Positions 1-6,723 are shown, counted from the first letter of the stretch. The stretch: DNA of 10,543 nt from Ruminococcaceae bacterium UBA6392 (GCA_002438685.1 DJQG01000071.1:16067-26609); one strand, 5' to 3'. Numbers and translations are program-made. Notes: generated from the letters alone by a model not told the origin.

Positions 1-1256
1 TGACCGCCGAAGAGATATCCTATATAATCAACGGCTGCGTCTCGGGCGAAGTGCCGGATTATCAGCTTTCGGCGTTCGCCATGGCGGTGTTTTTCCGCGG
101 GATGACAAATGCCGAGACGGTCGCGCTGACCCTTGCAATGCGCGATTCGGGCGATAAGGCAGATCTCAGCGGGATAAGCGGCGTCAAGGTCGATAAACAT
201 TCGACAGGCGGCGTGGGCGATAAAACCACGCTTATAGTCGCTCCGATAGTCGCGGCGTGCGGCGTGAAAGTTGCGAAAATGTCCGGCAGGGGACTCGGTC
301 ACACGGGCGGAACGGTCGATAAGCTTGAGTCTATACCGGGCTTTCGCACTTCGATATCTCCGCAGGAGATGCGCGAGACGGTTGAAACCTGCGGCCTGAG
401 CGTCACGGGACAGAGCGGGAATATGTGCCCCGCCGACAAAAAGCTCTACGCTCTGCGCGATGTTACCGCAACCGTTGACAGCATACCGCTCATAGCCTCG
501 AGCATTATGAGCAAGAAGCTCGCCGACGGTTCGGATTGCATTCTCCTTGATGTCAAAACCGGGAGCGGGTCTTTTATGAAAACACTCGACGATTCCCGCC
601 TGCTTGCGCGCACAATGGTCGATATCGGCAGGGGAGCGGGCGTCAGGACTGCAGCTCTGATAACAAATATGGATTCACCGCTCGGGAGCGCAGTCGGCAA
701 CTCGCTTGAGGTCATTGAGTCCGTTGAGATACTCAAGGGCAAAACGTCGGGCGATCTCTGGACAGTCTGCCGCGAGCTTTCGTGCAGGATGCTGATGCTC
801 GCCGGTATAGGCGACAAAGACGAATGCGGCAGGCTTGTTGATGAAGCAGTCAAAAGCGGCGAAGCACTCAAGCGTTTTGAAATGATGGTCAAATTACAGG
901 GCGGCGATGTCTCTTATATCGAAGACACTTCAAAGTTCAGAAAAGCTTCTTTCAGCCGCGAAGTGTACGCGCCCGCGGACGGATATATAACTCATATGGA
1001 TTCCGAGAAGATAGGCTTGACCGCCGTTTTGCTCGGAGCGGGCAGAGAGAAAAAGGAAGATAATATTAACCACGCGGCAGGTATTATAATAGCCGCAAAG
1101 ACAGGCAATTTTGTGAAGCGCGGCGAACTGCTCGCAACGCTTTTTGCGGACGACGAGAGCCGCCTTGAAGGCGCCGAGTCGCGCTATCTTTCCGCTGTCT
1201 CCATCGGCGATAAGAAGCCTGCGGAGCAGCCGATGATACTCGATTATATCGACTGA
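1..1256 (+). CDS. pdp: Pyrimidine-nucleoside phosphorylase, 5'-truncated by window edge
   Basis: Cytosolic salvage enzyme that splits uridine, thymidine or deoxyuridine with phosphate into base and (deoxy)ribose-1-phosphate. The frame is open from base 3, so the gene begins before the window; the GTG at 51 is an internal valine codon, not a start. The 417 visible residues compare with about 433 in Bacillus Pdp, so only about 15-20 N-terminal residues are missing. Visible hallmarks are the phosphate-binding stretch KHSTGGVGDKTT, the family signature SGRGLGHTGGTVDKLE, the active-site stretch ADKKLYALRDVTATV followed by IASSIMSKK, and the C-terminal PYNP domain with LLGAGREKKED. Length and the C-terminal domain favour the Pdp type over proteobacterial DeoA, but uridine versus thymidine preference cannot be read safely. 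The TGA stop is 8 nt before the next promoter's -35 box. No terminator of its own is seen, so its transcript probably ends at the hairpin at 1412-1440. Confidence 0.95.
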   Translation, partial: TAEEISYIINGCVSGEVPDYQLSAFAMAVFFRGMTNAETVALTLAMRDSGDKADLSGISGVKVDKHSTGGVGDKTTLIVAPIVAACGVKVAKMSGRGLGHTGGTVDKLESIPGFRTSISPQEMRETVETCGLSVTGQSGNMCPADKKLYALRDVTATVDSIPLIASSIMSKKLADGSDCILLDVKTGSGSFMKTLDDSRLLARTMVDIGRGAGVRTAALITNMDSPLGSAVGNSLEVIESVEILKGKTSGDLWTVCRELSCRMLMLAGIGDKDECGRLVDEAVKSGEALKRFEMMVKLQGGDVSYIEDTSKFRKASFSREVYAPADGYITHMDSEKIGLTAVLLGAGREKKEDNINHAAGIIIAAKTGNFVKRGELLATLFADDESRLEGAESRYLSAVSIGDKKPAEQPMILDYID

Positions 1257-1264
1257 TATTTCGG

Positions 1265-1293
1265 TTGACATCCGCTTTTTATCATGCTATCAT
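1265..1293 (+). promoter_or_regulatory. Sigma-A type promoter with extended -10, for the ABC/DUF1854 operon leader
   Basis: A perfect -35 box TTGACA (1265-1270) is followed by a 17-nt spacer and the -10 box TATCAT (1288-1293), which is preceded by TGC, giving an extended -10. The expected transcription start is about 1299-1302. It lies just after the pdp stop codon and is the only good promoter seen before the ABC gene at 1462. Its transcript must cross the intrinsic terminator at 1412-1440 to reach that gene. Confidence 0.8.
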
Positions 1294-1325
1294 TTAAAAG
1301 CTATATTAATTTAAAAGCTATATTA
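1292..1325 (+). repeat. Perfect 17-bp tandem duplication at the transcription start
   Basis: The unit ATTTAAAAGCTATATTA occurs twice back to back (1292-1308 and 1309-1325) with no mismatch. The first copy overlaps the last two bases of the -10 box and the predicted start site; the second lies in the 5' leader, just upstream of the ribosome binding site of the 18-codon ORF. Such an exact adjacent duplication is typical of recent slippage or of a duplicated binding site. Which applies here cannot be told from one sequence. Confidence 0.9.
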
Positions 1326-1328
1326 AAA

Positions 1329-1399
1329 GAAAGGGGAGCGCGTCTTATGACAGAGCGTAAAATAAATTATCATATTTGCTGCGCCCCGTGTATTCTTTC
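1329..1399 (+). promoter_or_regulatory. Possible long leader hairpin covering the ribosome binding site of the small ORF
   Basis: Three stem segments can pair in register: GAAAG (1329-1333) with CTTTC (1395-1399), GGG (1334-1336) with CCC (1385-1387), and GCGC (1338-1341) with GCGC (1381-1384). A 7-nt bulge on the 3' side and a one-base bulge at 1337 separate them. The 5' strand contains the GGGGAG ribosome binding site of the ORF at 1347. The 3' strand is its last third, from the Cys codons onward. If it forms, it would hide the binding site and be opened by a translating ribosome. This is pairing found by eye, with no energy calculation. Confidence 0.3.
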
Positions 1400-1403
1400 A
1401 TAA
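1347..1403 (+). CDS. Putative 18-residue leader peptide with HICCAPC motif
   Basis: Short ORF encoding MTERKINYHICCAPCILS, with ATG at 1347 and TAA at 1401-1403. It has a good ribosome binding site (GGGGAG, 1333-1338) 8 nt before the ATG. It lies between the promoter and a strong terminator whose stem begins 9 nt after the stop codon, which is the layout of a transcription-attenuation leader. Three of the last eight codons are Cys (TGC TGC at 1377-1382, TGT at 1389-1391), so cysteine or cysteinyl-tRNA sensing is one possibility. Alternatively, HxCCAPC resembles the N-terminal cysteine motif of the epoxyqueuosine reductase QueH, and the ORF could be a relic of such a gene; nothing downstream continues that similarity. 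No alternative antiterminator stem was found by eye. Translation is plausible but unproven. Confidence 0.45.
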   Translation: MTERKINYHICCAPCILS

Positions 1404-1411
1404 GGTGATTT

Positions 1412-1440
1412 GCGGACGGCCGCCGGCTGTCCGCTTTTTT
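1412..1440 (+). terminator. Strong intrinsic terminator (or attenuator) upstream of the ABC operon
   Basis: GCGGACGGCC (1412-1421) pairs with GGCTGTCCGC (1425-1434) in a 10-bp stem (one G-T pair) with a 3-nt loop, followed directly by six T's and a further T-rich stretch to 1451. The hairpin ends 21 nt before the ATG at 1462, so no separate promoter fits between them. It probably ends the pdp transcript and also acts as a conditional or leaky barrier for the promoter at 1265. Confidence 0.85.
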
Positions 1441-1461
1441 GATTATTTTTTCGGAGTGACT

Positions 1462-3810
1462 ATGGATAACTTCAAGAAAAAAATAAAAAGAATATTGCGC
1501 CGTATGCTCGGCAGACCCGAACCGCCGATGCGAAAGGCTCCCGATAGACTGCCCGACGATGTCGATGCGGCGGTCAGAAAAAACGGTCTTGATACCGACG
1601 GCTTTATAAGAGTTGTTGAAAGCGATATGGATTTCGACGGCTGTTATCTCACTGCGTGGACAGCCCTTGACGACAAGGGGATATATTTCATTCTCGGCGA
1701 TGATAAGGTCACCAAAAAGCGCGGAAACAAGAAAATCAAGTCCGAGTATGAACTCAGAGAGATACGCTCTTATCCGCTCTCGGATTTTGATTTGCTCAAA
1801 TGCGAACAGTATGTCTCAACAGGCCGCCTTATAGCCGAAAAGGACGGCGACGATATCGGCCTGATAAAATTCAGCCTCAATTTTCTCGGCGGCTATGACG
1901 AGTTCTGCAAGGCATTCAACAGTCTCAAGACAGGCGAGCCGATGCCGCAGAGCAGTGAAAAGCCGAACGGTGGAGTCTGCCCGAAGTGCAAAAGACCGTA
2001 TCCGCCGGGGCGCAATTCCTGCCCGAAATGCGATAAAAACGGCTCGACCGTCAAACGCCTGTTTTCTTTTTTCGGCGGCTATAAGCTCCAGATGGCGCTT
2101 ATCGTTACCGCAATACTTATAAGCACCGCCATGAATATGGCAATGCCGCAGATAAGCACGAAGACGCTCTTTGACGATGTGCTGAGCAAAGTCGGCTCAA
2201 CGCCCGCGCAGCAGCTGCTCGTTACGCTCGGATATCTTATCGGCGCAGTCGTCGGCATGAAGCTCCTTGGATTAATTATGACCGTGTCGTTCCAGTTCCT
2301 TATGGGCAGTATAATGCCACGAGTCATATATGATATAAAAGTCAAGATTTTCGCCGCCATGCAGCGATTGTCCGTCGGCTTCTATTCGTCCAAACAGACG
2401 GGCTCGCTTATGGAGCGCGTGACGAGGGACTCCAATAATATCTATTGGTTCTTTGTCGACGGACTGCCGTATGTCATAACGAATGTTATAACCGTTATAG
2501 GCGTTCTGATAATAATGTTCGTCATGTCGTGGAAGCTTGCGCTTCTCTGCTGCGCCGCAGCTCCGATATTTCTTATTCTGCTCGTCTTCGGTGGCAAATT
2601 TTTCAGAACCCTGCACCACAGAAGCTGGGCGCGCAACGCGAGACTCACTTCCATGGTCAGCGATAATATCAACGGTCAGCGTATAATAAAGGCTTTCTCA
2701 AAAGAAGATGAAGAACTCGACCGTTTTGATAAGGTCAGCAGCGATCTCTACAGAGCTGATTTAAAACTCAACAATTCCGAAGCTACCCTCTTCCCGGTGC
2801 TCACCATATTGCTCTCAATGCTCGCCGTGGTTATGCTGACTTTCGGCGGACTCATGGTTGCAAACAGCGAGATGACCGTCGGCACGCTTCTCAATTTTAC
2901 CGTCTATCTTACCATGCTCGTCGGACCTTTGGATTTCCTCTCGTGGGTGTCCAACTGGTGGGCGCGCTGTGTTGACTCGGCTCAGCGCGTGTTTGAGATA
3001 GTGGATGCAAAGCCCGAGATAGTCGAAAAAGAGCGCCCGATAGAAATAGGCGAGGTGCGCGGAGATATAGAAATATCAAAACTCGAGTTCGAGTATGAAC
3101 CCGCGCAGCCTGTTATAAAGAATCTCGACCTCAAAGTAAACGCAGGTCAGATGCTCGGAATAGTCGGCAAAACCGGAGCGGGCAAAACAACAATAGCCAA
3201 TCTCATAACGCGGCTCTATGACCCGAAAGCCGGGTGCGTCAAAATCGACGGAGTCGATGTGCGCGACCTGCCGCTCGATACTATCAGAAAGAATGTCGGT
3301 CTGGTCTCGCAGGATATCTATCTCTTTATCGGCACGATAGCCGACAATATCCGCTACGCGAAGCCGGATGCCACAATGGATGAGATAATCGCCGCGGCAA
3401 AGGCTGCGAGCGCGCATGATTTCATCATGAAGCTGCCCGATGCCTATGAGACGCGCGTCGGAGCGGGCGGCCACGACCTTTCCGGCGGCGAACGCCAGAG
3501 AATATCGATAGCCAGAACGATAATCCAGAATCCGCGCATTCTTATTCTCGACGAGGCTACCGCGGCAATGGATACCGAAACGGAGCGCAATATCCAGTAT
3601 TCGCTTACAAGTCTCATGCAGGGCAGAACAACCGTCGCCATAGCCCACCGTCTCTCGACTCTCCGCGATGCCGATATGCTCGCGGTCATAAGCGAGGGTG
3701 AAGTGGTCGAATACGGCAGCTATGCCGAGCTTCTCAAAAAGCGTGGCGAGTTCTATAAGCTCTATAAAATACAGGCCGAAGCCCTCAAGGCTGTCGGAAT
3801 AATCGATTGA
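1462..3810 (+). CDS. ABC exporter half-transporter with PH-like and zinc-ribbon N-terminal extension (first partner)
   Basis: Membrane ATPase of 782 residues with a type IV (exporter) fold. Residues about 47-160 form a PH-like domain; a Cys4 zinc ribbon follows (C173, C176, C187, C190); about 200-500 is the six-helix transmembrane domain; about 538-782 is the nucleotide-binding domain. ATP-site elements are intact: Walker A GKTGAGKT 569-576, Q617, LSGGERQ 673-679, Walker B ILILDEA with D697/E698, and H729. The D-loop reads AAMD rather than the common SALD. I chose ATG 1462 because GGAG (1453-1456) sits 5 nt upstream; an in-frame GTG at 1405 would make the terminator hairpin coding. The DUF1854 gene follows after 11 nt and a homologous half-transporter after that, so a heterodimer is likely. 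The substrate is unknown: lipid, peptide or polymer export are all possible. Confidence 0.88.
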   Translation: MDNFKKKIKRILRRMLGRPEPPMRKAPDRLPDDVDAAVRKNGLDTDGFIRVVESDMDFDGCYLTAWTALDDKGIYFILGDDKVTKKRGNKKIKSEYELREIRSYPLSDFDLLKCEQYVSTGRLIAEKDGDDIGLIKFSLNFLGGYDEFCKAFNSLKTGEPMPQSSEKPNGGVCPKCKRPYPPGRNSCPKCDKNGSTVKRLFSFFGGYKLQMALIVTAILISTAMNMAMPQISTKTLFDDVLSKVGSTPAQQLLVTLGYLIGAVVGMKLLGLIMTVSFQFLMGSIMPRVIYDIKVKIFAAMQRLSVGFYSSKQTGSLMERVTRDSNNIYWFFVDGLPYVITNVITVIGVLIIMFVMSWKLALLCCAAAPIFLILLVFGGKFFRTLHHRSWARNARLTSMVSDNINGQRIIKAFSKEDEELDRFDKVSSDLYRADLKLNNSEATLFPVLTILLSMLAVVMLTFGGLMVANSEMTVGTLLNFTVYLTMLVGPLDFLSWVSNWWARCVDSAQRVFEIVDAKPEIVEKERPIEIGEVRGDIEISKLEFEYEPAQPVIKNLDLKVNAGQMLGIVGKTGAGKTTIANLITRLYDPKAGCVKIDGVDVRDLPLDTIRKNVGLVSQDIYLFIGTIADNIRYAKPDATMDEIIAAAKAASAHDFIMKLPDAYETRVGAGGHDLSGGERQRISIARTIIQNPRILILDEATAAMDTETERNIQYSLTSLMQGRTTVAIAHRLSTLRDADMLAVISEGEVVEYGSYAELLKKRGEFYKLYKIQAEALKAVGIID

Positions 3811-3821
3811 GGAGGGTTAAA

Positions 3822-4328
3822 ATGGGAGAACTCAATACTATGTCAATAAACTTCCTCGACCCCGAAAAGTGCAGATTCTATATAAATCCGAACGGCTTTA
3901 CCGCCCTCAGAACCGAGGATAAAGATTATCGCCGCGTGCGCCTTCTGCGCACTCTGCCGCTGCACAAACCGTTTGAGTATATCAGCGTTAGCGATATGGA
4001 CAAGAACGAGATCGGTATAATAAGAAACGCCGCCGATTTTCCGCCGGAGAGCAGAGAGATAATCGAAAAGGATCTCGCCGCGCGCTATTATTGCCCTAAG
4101 ATATCCGAGATATATTCGATAGACGAGAAGATGGGCTCGTTCTATTTCGATGTGTCGATAGACGGATTCAAAAAGACCTTCGGCGTCAAGGATATCAGCC
4201 GCAATATCAAGATACTCGATTCCGGCGCGGTCATGCTCACCGATGCCGATGGCAACCGCTTTATAATTCCGGATATCAACGCCCTCAAACCGAGGACGCG
4301 CAGGAAGATCGAACCGTTCTTGTATTGA
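3822..4328 (+). CDS. DUF1854-family protein, putative partner of the ABC exporter
   Basis: Soluble protein of 168 residues with no signal peptide or membrane segment. The pattern fits DUF1854: an N-terminal part with conserved arginines and a PF-[EX]-Y-I-S-V segment, a 'D..G.E.G.I' strand, a helix ending in DLAARYYCPKISEI, a strand with FYFDVSIDG, and a C-terminal ILDSGAVMLTDADGNRFIIPD segment followed by a basic TRRKIEPFLY tail. I chose ATG 3822 because GGAGGG (3811-3816) lies 5 nt upstream; the TTG at 3807 overlaps the previous stop and that binding site, and ATG 3840 (MSINF) is a weaker alternative. It starts 11 nt after the first ABC gene, so co-translation is likely. From memory, DUF1854 proteins occur next to ABC exporters elsewhere, including sets named cyanophycin-metabolism-associated. 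Its molecular role is not known; an accessory or regulatory subunit of the transporter is my inference. Confidence 0.75.
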   Translation: MGELNTMSINFLDPEKCRFYINPNGFTALRTEDKDYRRVRLLRTLPLHKPFEYISVSDMDKNEIGIIRNAADFPPESREIIEKDLAARYYCPKISEIYSIDEKMGSFYFDVSIDGFKKTFGVKDISRNIKILDSGAVMLTDADGNRFIIPDINALKPRTRRKIEPFLY

Positions 4329-4361
4329 TTTTTTGCATAAATTTTGAAGAGAGGAGCGGCT

Positions 4362-4379
4362 GTGCGCCGTATGGTTTAA
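4362..4379 (+). other. Five-codon mini-ORF (MRRMV) probably coupling translation into the second ABC gene
   Basis: GTG CGC CGT ATG GTT TAA follows a strong ribosome binding site (GAGAGGAG, 4349-4356; GGAG is 5 nt before the GTG). The TAA ends 3 nt before the ATG of the second ABC gene at 4383, in the same frame. The ABC gene itself has no ribosome binding site at normal distance: the only one is 26 nt away. The simplest reading is that ribosomes load on the mini-ORF, terminate and restart at 4383. A stop-codon error or a recent mutation that cut off the original GTG start is the alternative. Confidence 0.45.
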
Positions 4380-4382
4380 AAT

Positions 4383-6569
4383 ATGACCGAGGTAAAATAT
4401 GACCTTGACTTAAATTCAAAGCCGTGCCGCGGTGTCCTGCGGTGTGAGAACGGCGCAGTCTACGCGCTCGAGGACGGCAAAGAGGTGTTTTCGCATTCGC
4501 TTGAAAATGTCGGCGAGCTTGTGCAGTATACCGATGTCGGCTGCGGAAGTCTCGAGATATCGCCGTTTGCGGACGAGCTCGGCTCTGATTATGACAGCGC
4601 CGAGAATATCACGGTCTGCCGCTTCTCCATGAGTGCCGCTGAGGATATAGGTGAATTCTGCAAAGCAGTCAACCACTATATAAAAACAGGCGAAGAACCG
4701 CAGCTCAGCGCCGATAATGCCGACCGATGCCCGGTCTGCGGCAGACGCTATCCAAAGGGTACCGATGTCTGTATGTTCTGCGTTGATAAGAGCTACATAT
4801 GGCGCAGAACGTTTAAAATGCTTCGGCAGTTTATGCCGACTCTTATTGTGTCGAGCGTGCTCGTTACTCTTGCAAATCTTATGTCTGCGGCGCAGCCCGT
4901 GCTTCAGGGCAAGCTTGTCGACAGCTTCTCGTCGGCATTTTCGTCCGGCGGACTCTCCGCAAAGCAGAATGTTATTATTATAGGCGTCGCCATGGCGCTT
5001 ACCTATCTGCTCGAAAACATTTTTCAGATATTCTCGGGACGCACCGCGAACAGCGTAGGACTCGGATTCTCAAAATACCTGCGCTCTGTTGTCTATGACA
5101 AAGTTCAGCGTATGTCCGTCTCGTCCATGTCGCGCAAAACTGCGGGCGATCTTATAAAACGCGTCACCCGCGACACAAACACAGTGCAGAACTTCTTTGT
5201 CGATAAAGGTCGCTATGCGCTCGAACAGATTATACTTTTTATCGTCGTCGGCATATTCATGCTGCGCATGAGTCCGCTGCTGACTCTTCTCGCAGTCCTG
5301 CCTGCGCCGCTCTGTATTATCGCGCTTAACAGCTTCAAGCGCTATATCCATCTGCGCTATGATAAGCAGTGGCGGTATGACAGCCGCGCGAACTCGATTC
5401 TTCACGATATAATCAAGGGCATCCGTGTTGTCAAAACCTTCGGCAGCGAAAAGCGCGAGGTTGCAAAGTTTTCTTCCGCGAGCAAGGCTCTTGCCGATAT
5501 CTCCGTGAGCAACGAGCGGGTGTGGGCGATTATCTTCCCTGTAATAGGCTTCTTTATGAACTCCGGTAACTTCCTTGTGCTCTATTTCGGCGGCAGAATG
5601 GTTATAAACGGCACGATGACCGCAGGCGAGCTGTGGAGCTTTGTGCTTCTGCTCTCGTATATCTATAAGCCGCTCGACTGGCTGGCCAATATGCCGCGTT
5701 GGATAGCGGAGGTCACAACGAGCCTTATAAAAATTTATGAGGTCCTCGATGAAAAGCCGCAGGTCGGCGATTCGAGAAACGCCGGCAAATATCCGATAAC
5801 GGGCGAAGTCGAGTTCGATTCCGTCAGCTTTGGCTATAAGAGCTACGAGCCTGTGCTCAAGGATATAAATCTGAAGATAAAACCGGGCGAGATGATAGGT
5901 CTCGTCGGTCATTCGGGAGCGGGCAAGTCCACTATGATAAACCTTGTCATGCGCCTCTATGATGTCGACAGCGGAACGCTCAGAATAGACGGCAGGGATA
6001 TCCGCGATTATGACCAGTATTATCTGCGCGAGAATATGGGCGTCGTGTTCCAGGAGACGTACCTTTTCTCCGGCACCGTCTATGACAATATAGCTTATGC
6101 AAAGCCGGACGCATCTCCGGAAGAGGTGTTCTCCGCCGCAAAGGCGGCAAATGCCCACGGCTTTATAATGGAACTCAAGGACGGGTATAATACCGTCGTT
6201 GGTGAAAACGGCTATAATCTTTCGGGCGGCGAGCGTCAGCGCGTGGCGATAGCACGAGCGATACTGCGCGACCCGAAGATACTCATTCTCGACGAGGCGA
6301 CAAGCGCGCTCGACCCCGAGACCGAGAGTCATATTCAGGAGGCGCTCGGCAGATTGGTTCAGAATAGAACAACAATAGCCATTGCCCACAGGCTTTCGAC
6401 CCTTCGCCATGCGGACAGGCTCGTTGTGCTCGAAAACGGCAGAATCGCCGAGGTCGGCACGCATACGGAGCTTCTCAAAAAGCGAGGTATTTATTATAAT
6501 CTTGTCATGGCGCAGCGCCAGACTTCGAAGCTTACATCCGAGGCTCAGGCGGCGCTCGACAGGCAGTAA
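4383..6569 (+). CDS. ABC exporter half-transporter with PH-like and zinc-ribbon N-terminal extension (second partner)
   Basis: Membrane ATPase of 728 residues, homologous over its length to the half-transporter two genes upstream. Residues about 5-108 form the PH-like domain, whose end (EFCKAVNHYIKTGEEP) matches EFCKAFNSLKTGEP of the partner. A Cys4 zinc ribbon (C116, C119, C130, C133) has the same CX2C-X10-CX2C spacing. Transmembrane helices span about 149-430, and the nucleotide-binding domain about 478 to near the C-terminus. ATP-site residues are complete: Walker A GHSGAGKS 509-516, Q557, LSGGERQ 613-619, D637/E638 and H669, with a standard SALD D-loop. ATG 4383 is the first possible start, since the in-frame codon two positions before it is TAA; a mini-ORF supplies the nearest ribosome binding site. 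It is the last gene before a strong terminator. A 507-codon open frame on the other strand is a shadow. Confidence 0.88.
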   Translation: MTEVKYDLDLNSKPCRGVLRCENGAVYALEDGKEVFSHSLENVGELVQYTDVGCGSLEISPFADELGSDYDSAENITVCRFSMSAAEDIGEFCKAVNHYIKTGEEPQLSADNADRCPVCGRRYPKGTDVCMFCVDKSYIWRRTFKMLRQFMPTLIVSSVLVTLANLMSAAQPVLQGKLVDSFSSAFSSGGLSAKQNVIIIGVAMALTYLLENIFQIFSGRTANSVGLGFSKYLRSVVYDKVQRMSVSSMSRKTAGDLIKRVTRDTNTVQNFFVDKGRYALEQIILFIVVGIFMLRMSPLLTLLAVLPAPLCIIALNSFKRYIHLRYDKQWRYDSRANSILHDIIKGIRVVKTFGSEKREVAKFSSASKALADISVSNERVWAIIFPVIGFFMNSGNFLVLYFGGRMVINGTMTAGELWSFVLLLSYIYKPLDWLANMPRWIAEVTTSLIKIYEVLDEKPQVGDSRNAGKYPITGEVEFDSVSFGYKSYEPVLKDINLKIKPGEMIGLVGHSGAGKSTMINLVMRLYDVDSGTLRIDGRDIRDYDQYYLRENMGVVFQETYLFSGTVYDNIAYAKPDASPEEVFSAAKAANAHGFIMELKDGYNTVVGENGYNLSGGERQRVAIARAILRDPKILILDEATSALDPETESHIQEALGRLVQNRTTIAIAHRLSTLRHADRLVVLENGRIAEVGTHTELLKKRGIYYNLVMAQRQTSKLTSEAQAALDRQ

Positions 6570-6579
6570 TGCAGACTTA

Positions 6580-6624
6580 AACACGGGAGACAAAAGCGAA
6601 TCTTGTCTCCTGTGTTCTTTTTTT
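6580..6624 (+). terminator. Strong intrinsic terminator ending the ABC/DUF1854 operon
   Basis: ACACGGGAGACAA (6581-6593) pairs with TTGTCTCCTGTGT (6603-6615) in a 13-bp stem with one G-T pair and a 9-nt loop; A6580-T6616 can extend it. A T-rich run, interrupted by one C, continues to 6624. It lies 10 nt after the stop codon of the second ABC gene and separates that operon from pyrH. Confidence 0.92.
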
Positions 6625-6654
6625 GTTAAATTGCTGTGAATTTGTCTTTTTGTC

Positions 6655-6683
6655 TTTACAGCTTGCGTAAAATAAAGTAAAAT
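6655..6683 (+). promoter_or_regulatory. Sigma-A type promoter for pyrH-frr
   Basis: TTTACA (6655-6660), a 17-nt spacer and TAAAAT (6678-6683) make a good vegetative promoter, placed just after the upstream operon's terminator and about 40 nt before the pyrH start. The predicted transcription start is near 6690, giving a short leader of about 34 nt. Confidence 0.7.
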
Positions 6684-6723
6684 AGTAGCGGAAAATTATG
6701 TTTTTTTGAATGGAGGCAATAAC

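Noticed and set aside
51..53. GTG at 51 as the start of the phosphorylase
   Set aside because: The preceding in-frame codons already match the family (TAEEISYIINGCVSGE), so the gene starts outside the window.
930..1271. 113-codon - strand frame over the end of the phosphorylase gene
   Set aside because: It lies opposite a conserved domain, has no recognisable similarity and no convincing ribosome binding site.
1405..1461. 19-codon upstream extension of the first ABC gene from GTG 1405
   Set aside because: It would make the terminator hairpin and T-run coding. The ATG at 1462 has a well-placed GGAG, and the extension has no properly spaced binding site.
1435..1461. A separate promoter between the leader terminator and the first ABC gene
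   Set aside because: Only about 27 nt are available; GATTAT at 1441-1446 is a poor -10 and no -35 box lies 17 nt upstream.
3807..3821. TTG 3807 start giving MRRVK before the DUF1854 protein
   Set aside because: These codons are the ribosome binding site (GGAGGG) for the ATG at 3822.
5070..6593. 507-codon open frame on the - strand opposite the second ABC gene
   Set aside because: The + strand encodes a full ABC protein with all motifs here. The antisense translation has no recognisable domain, and biased codon use in the sense gene explains the lack of stops.
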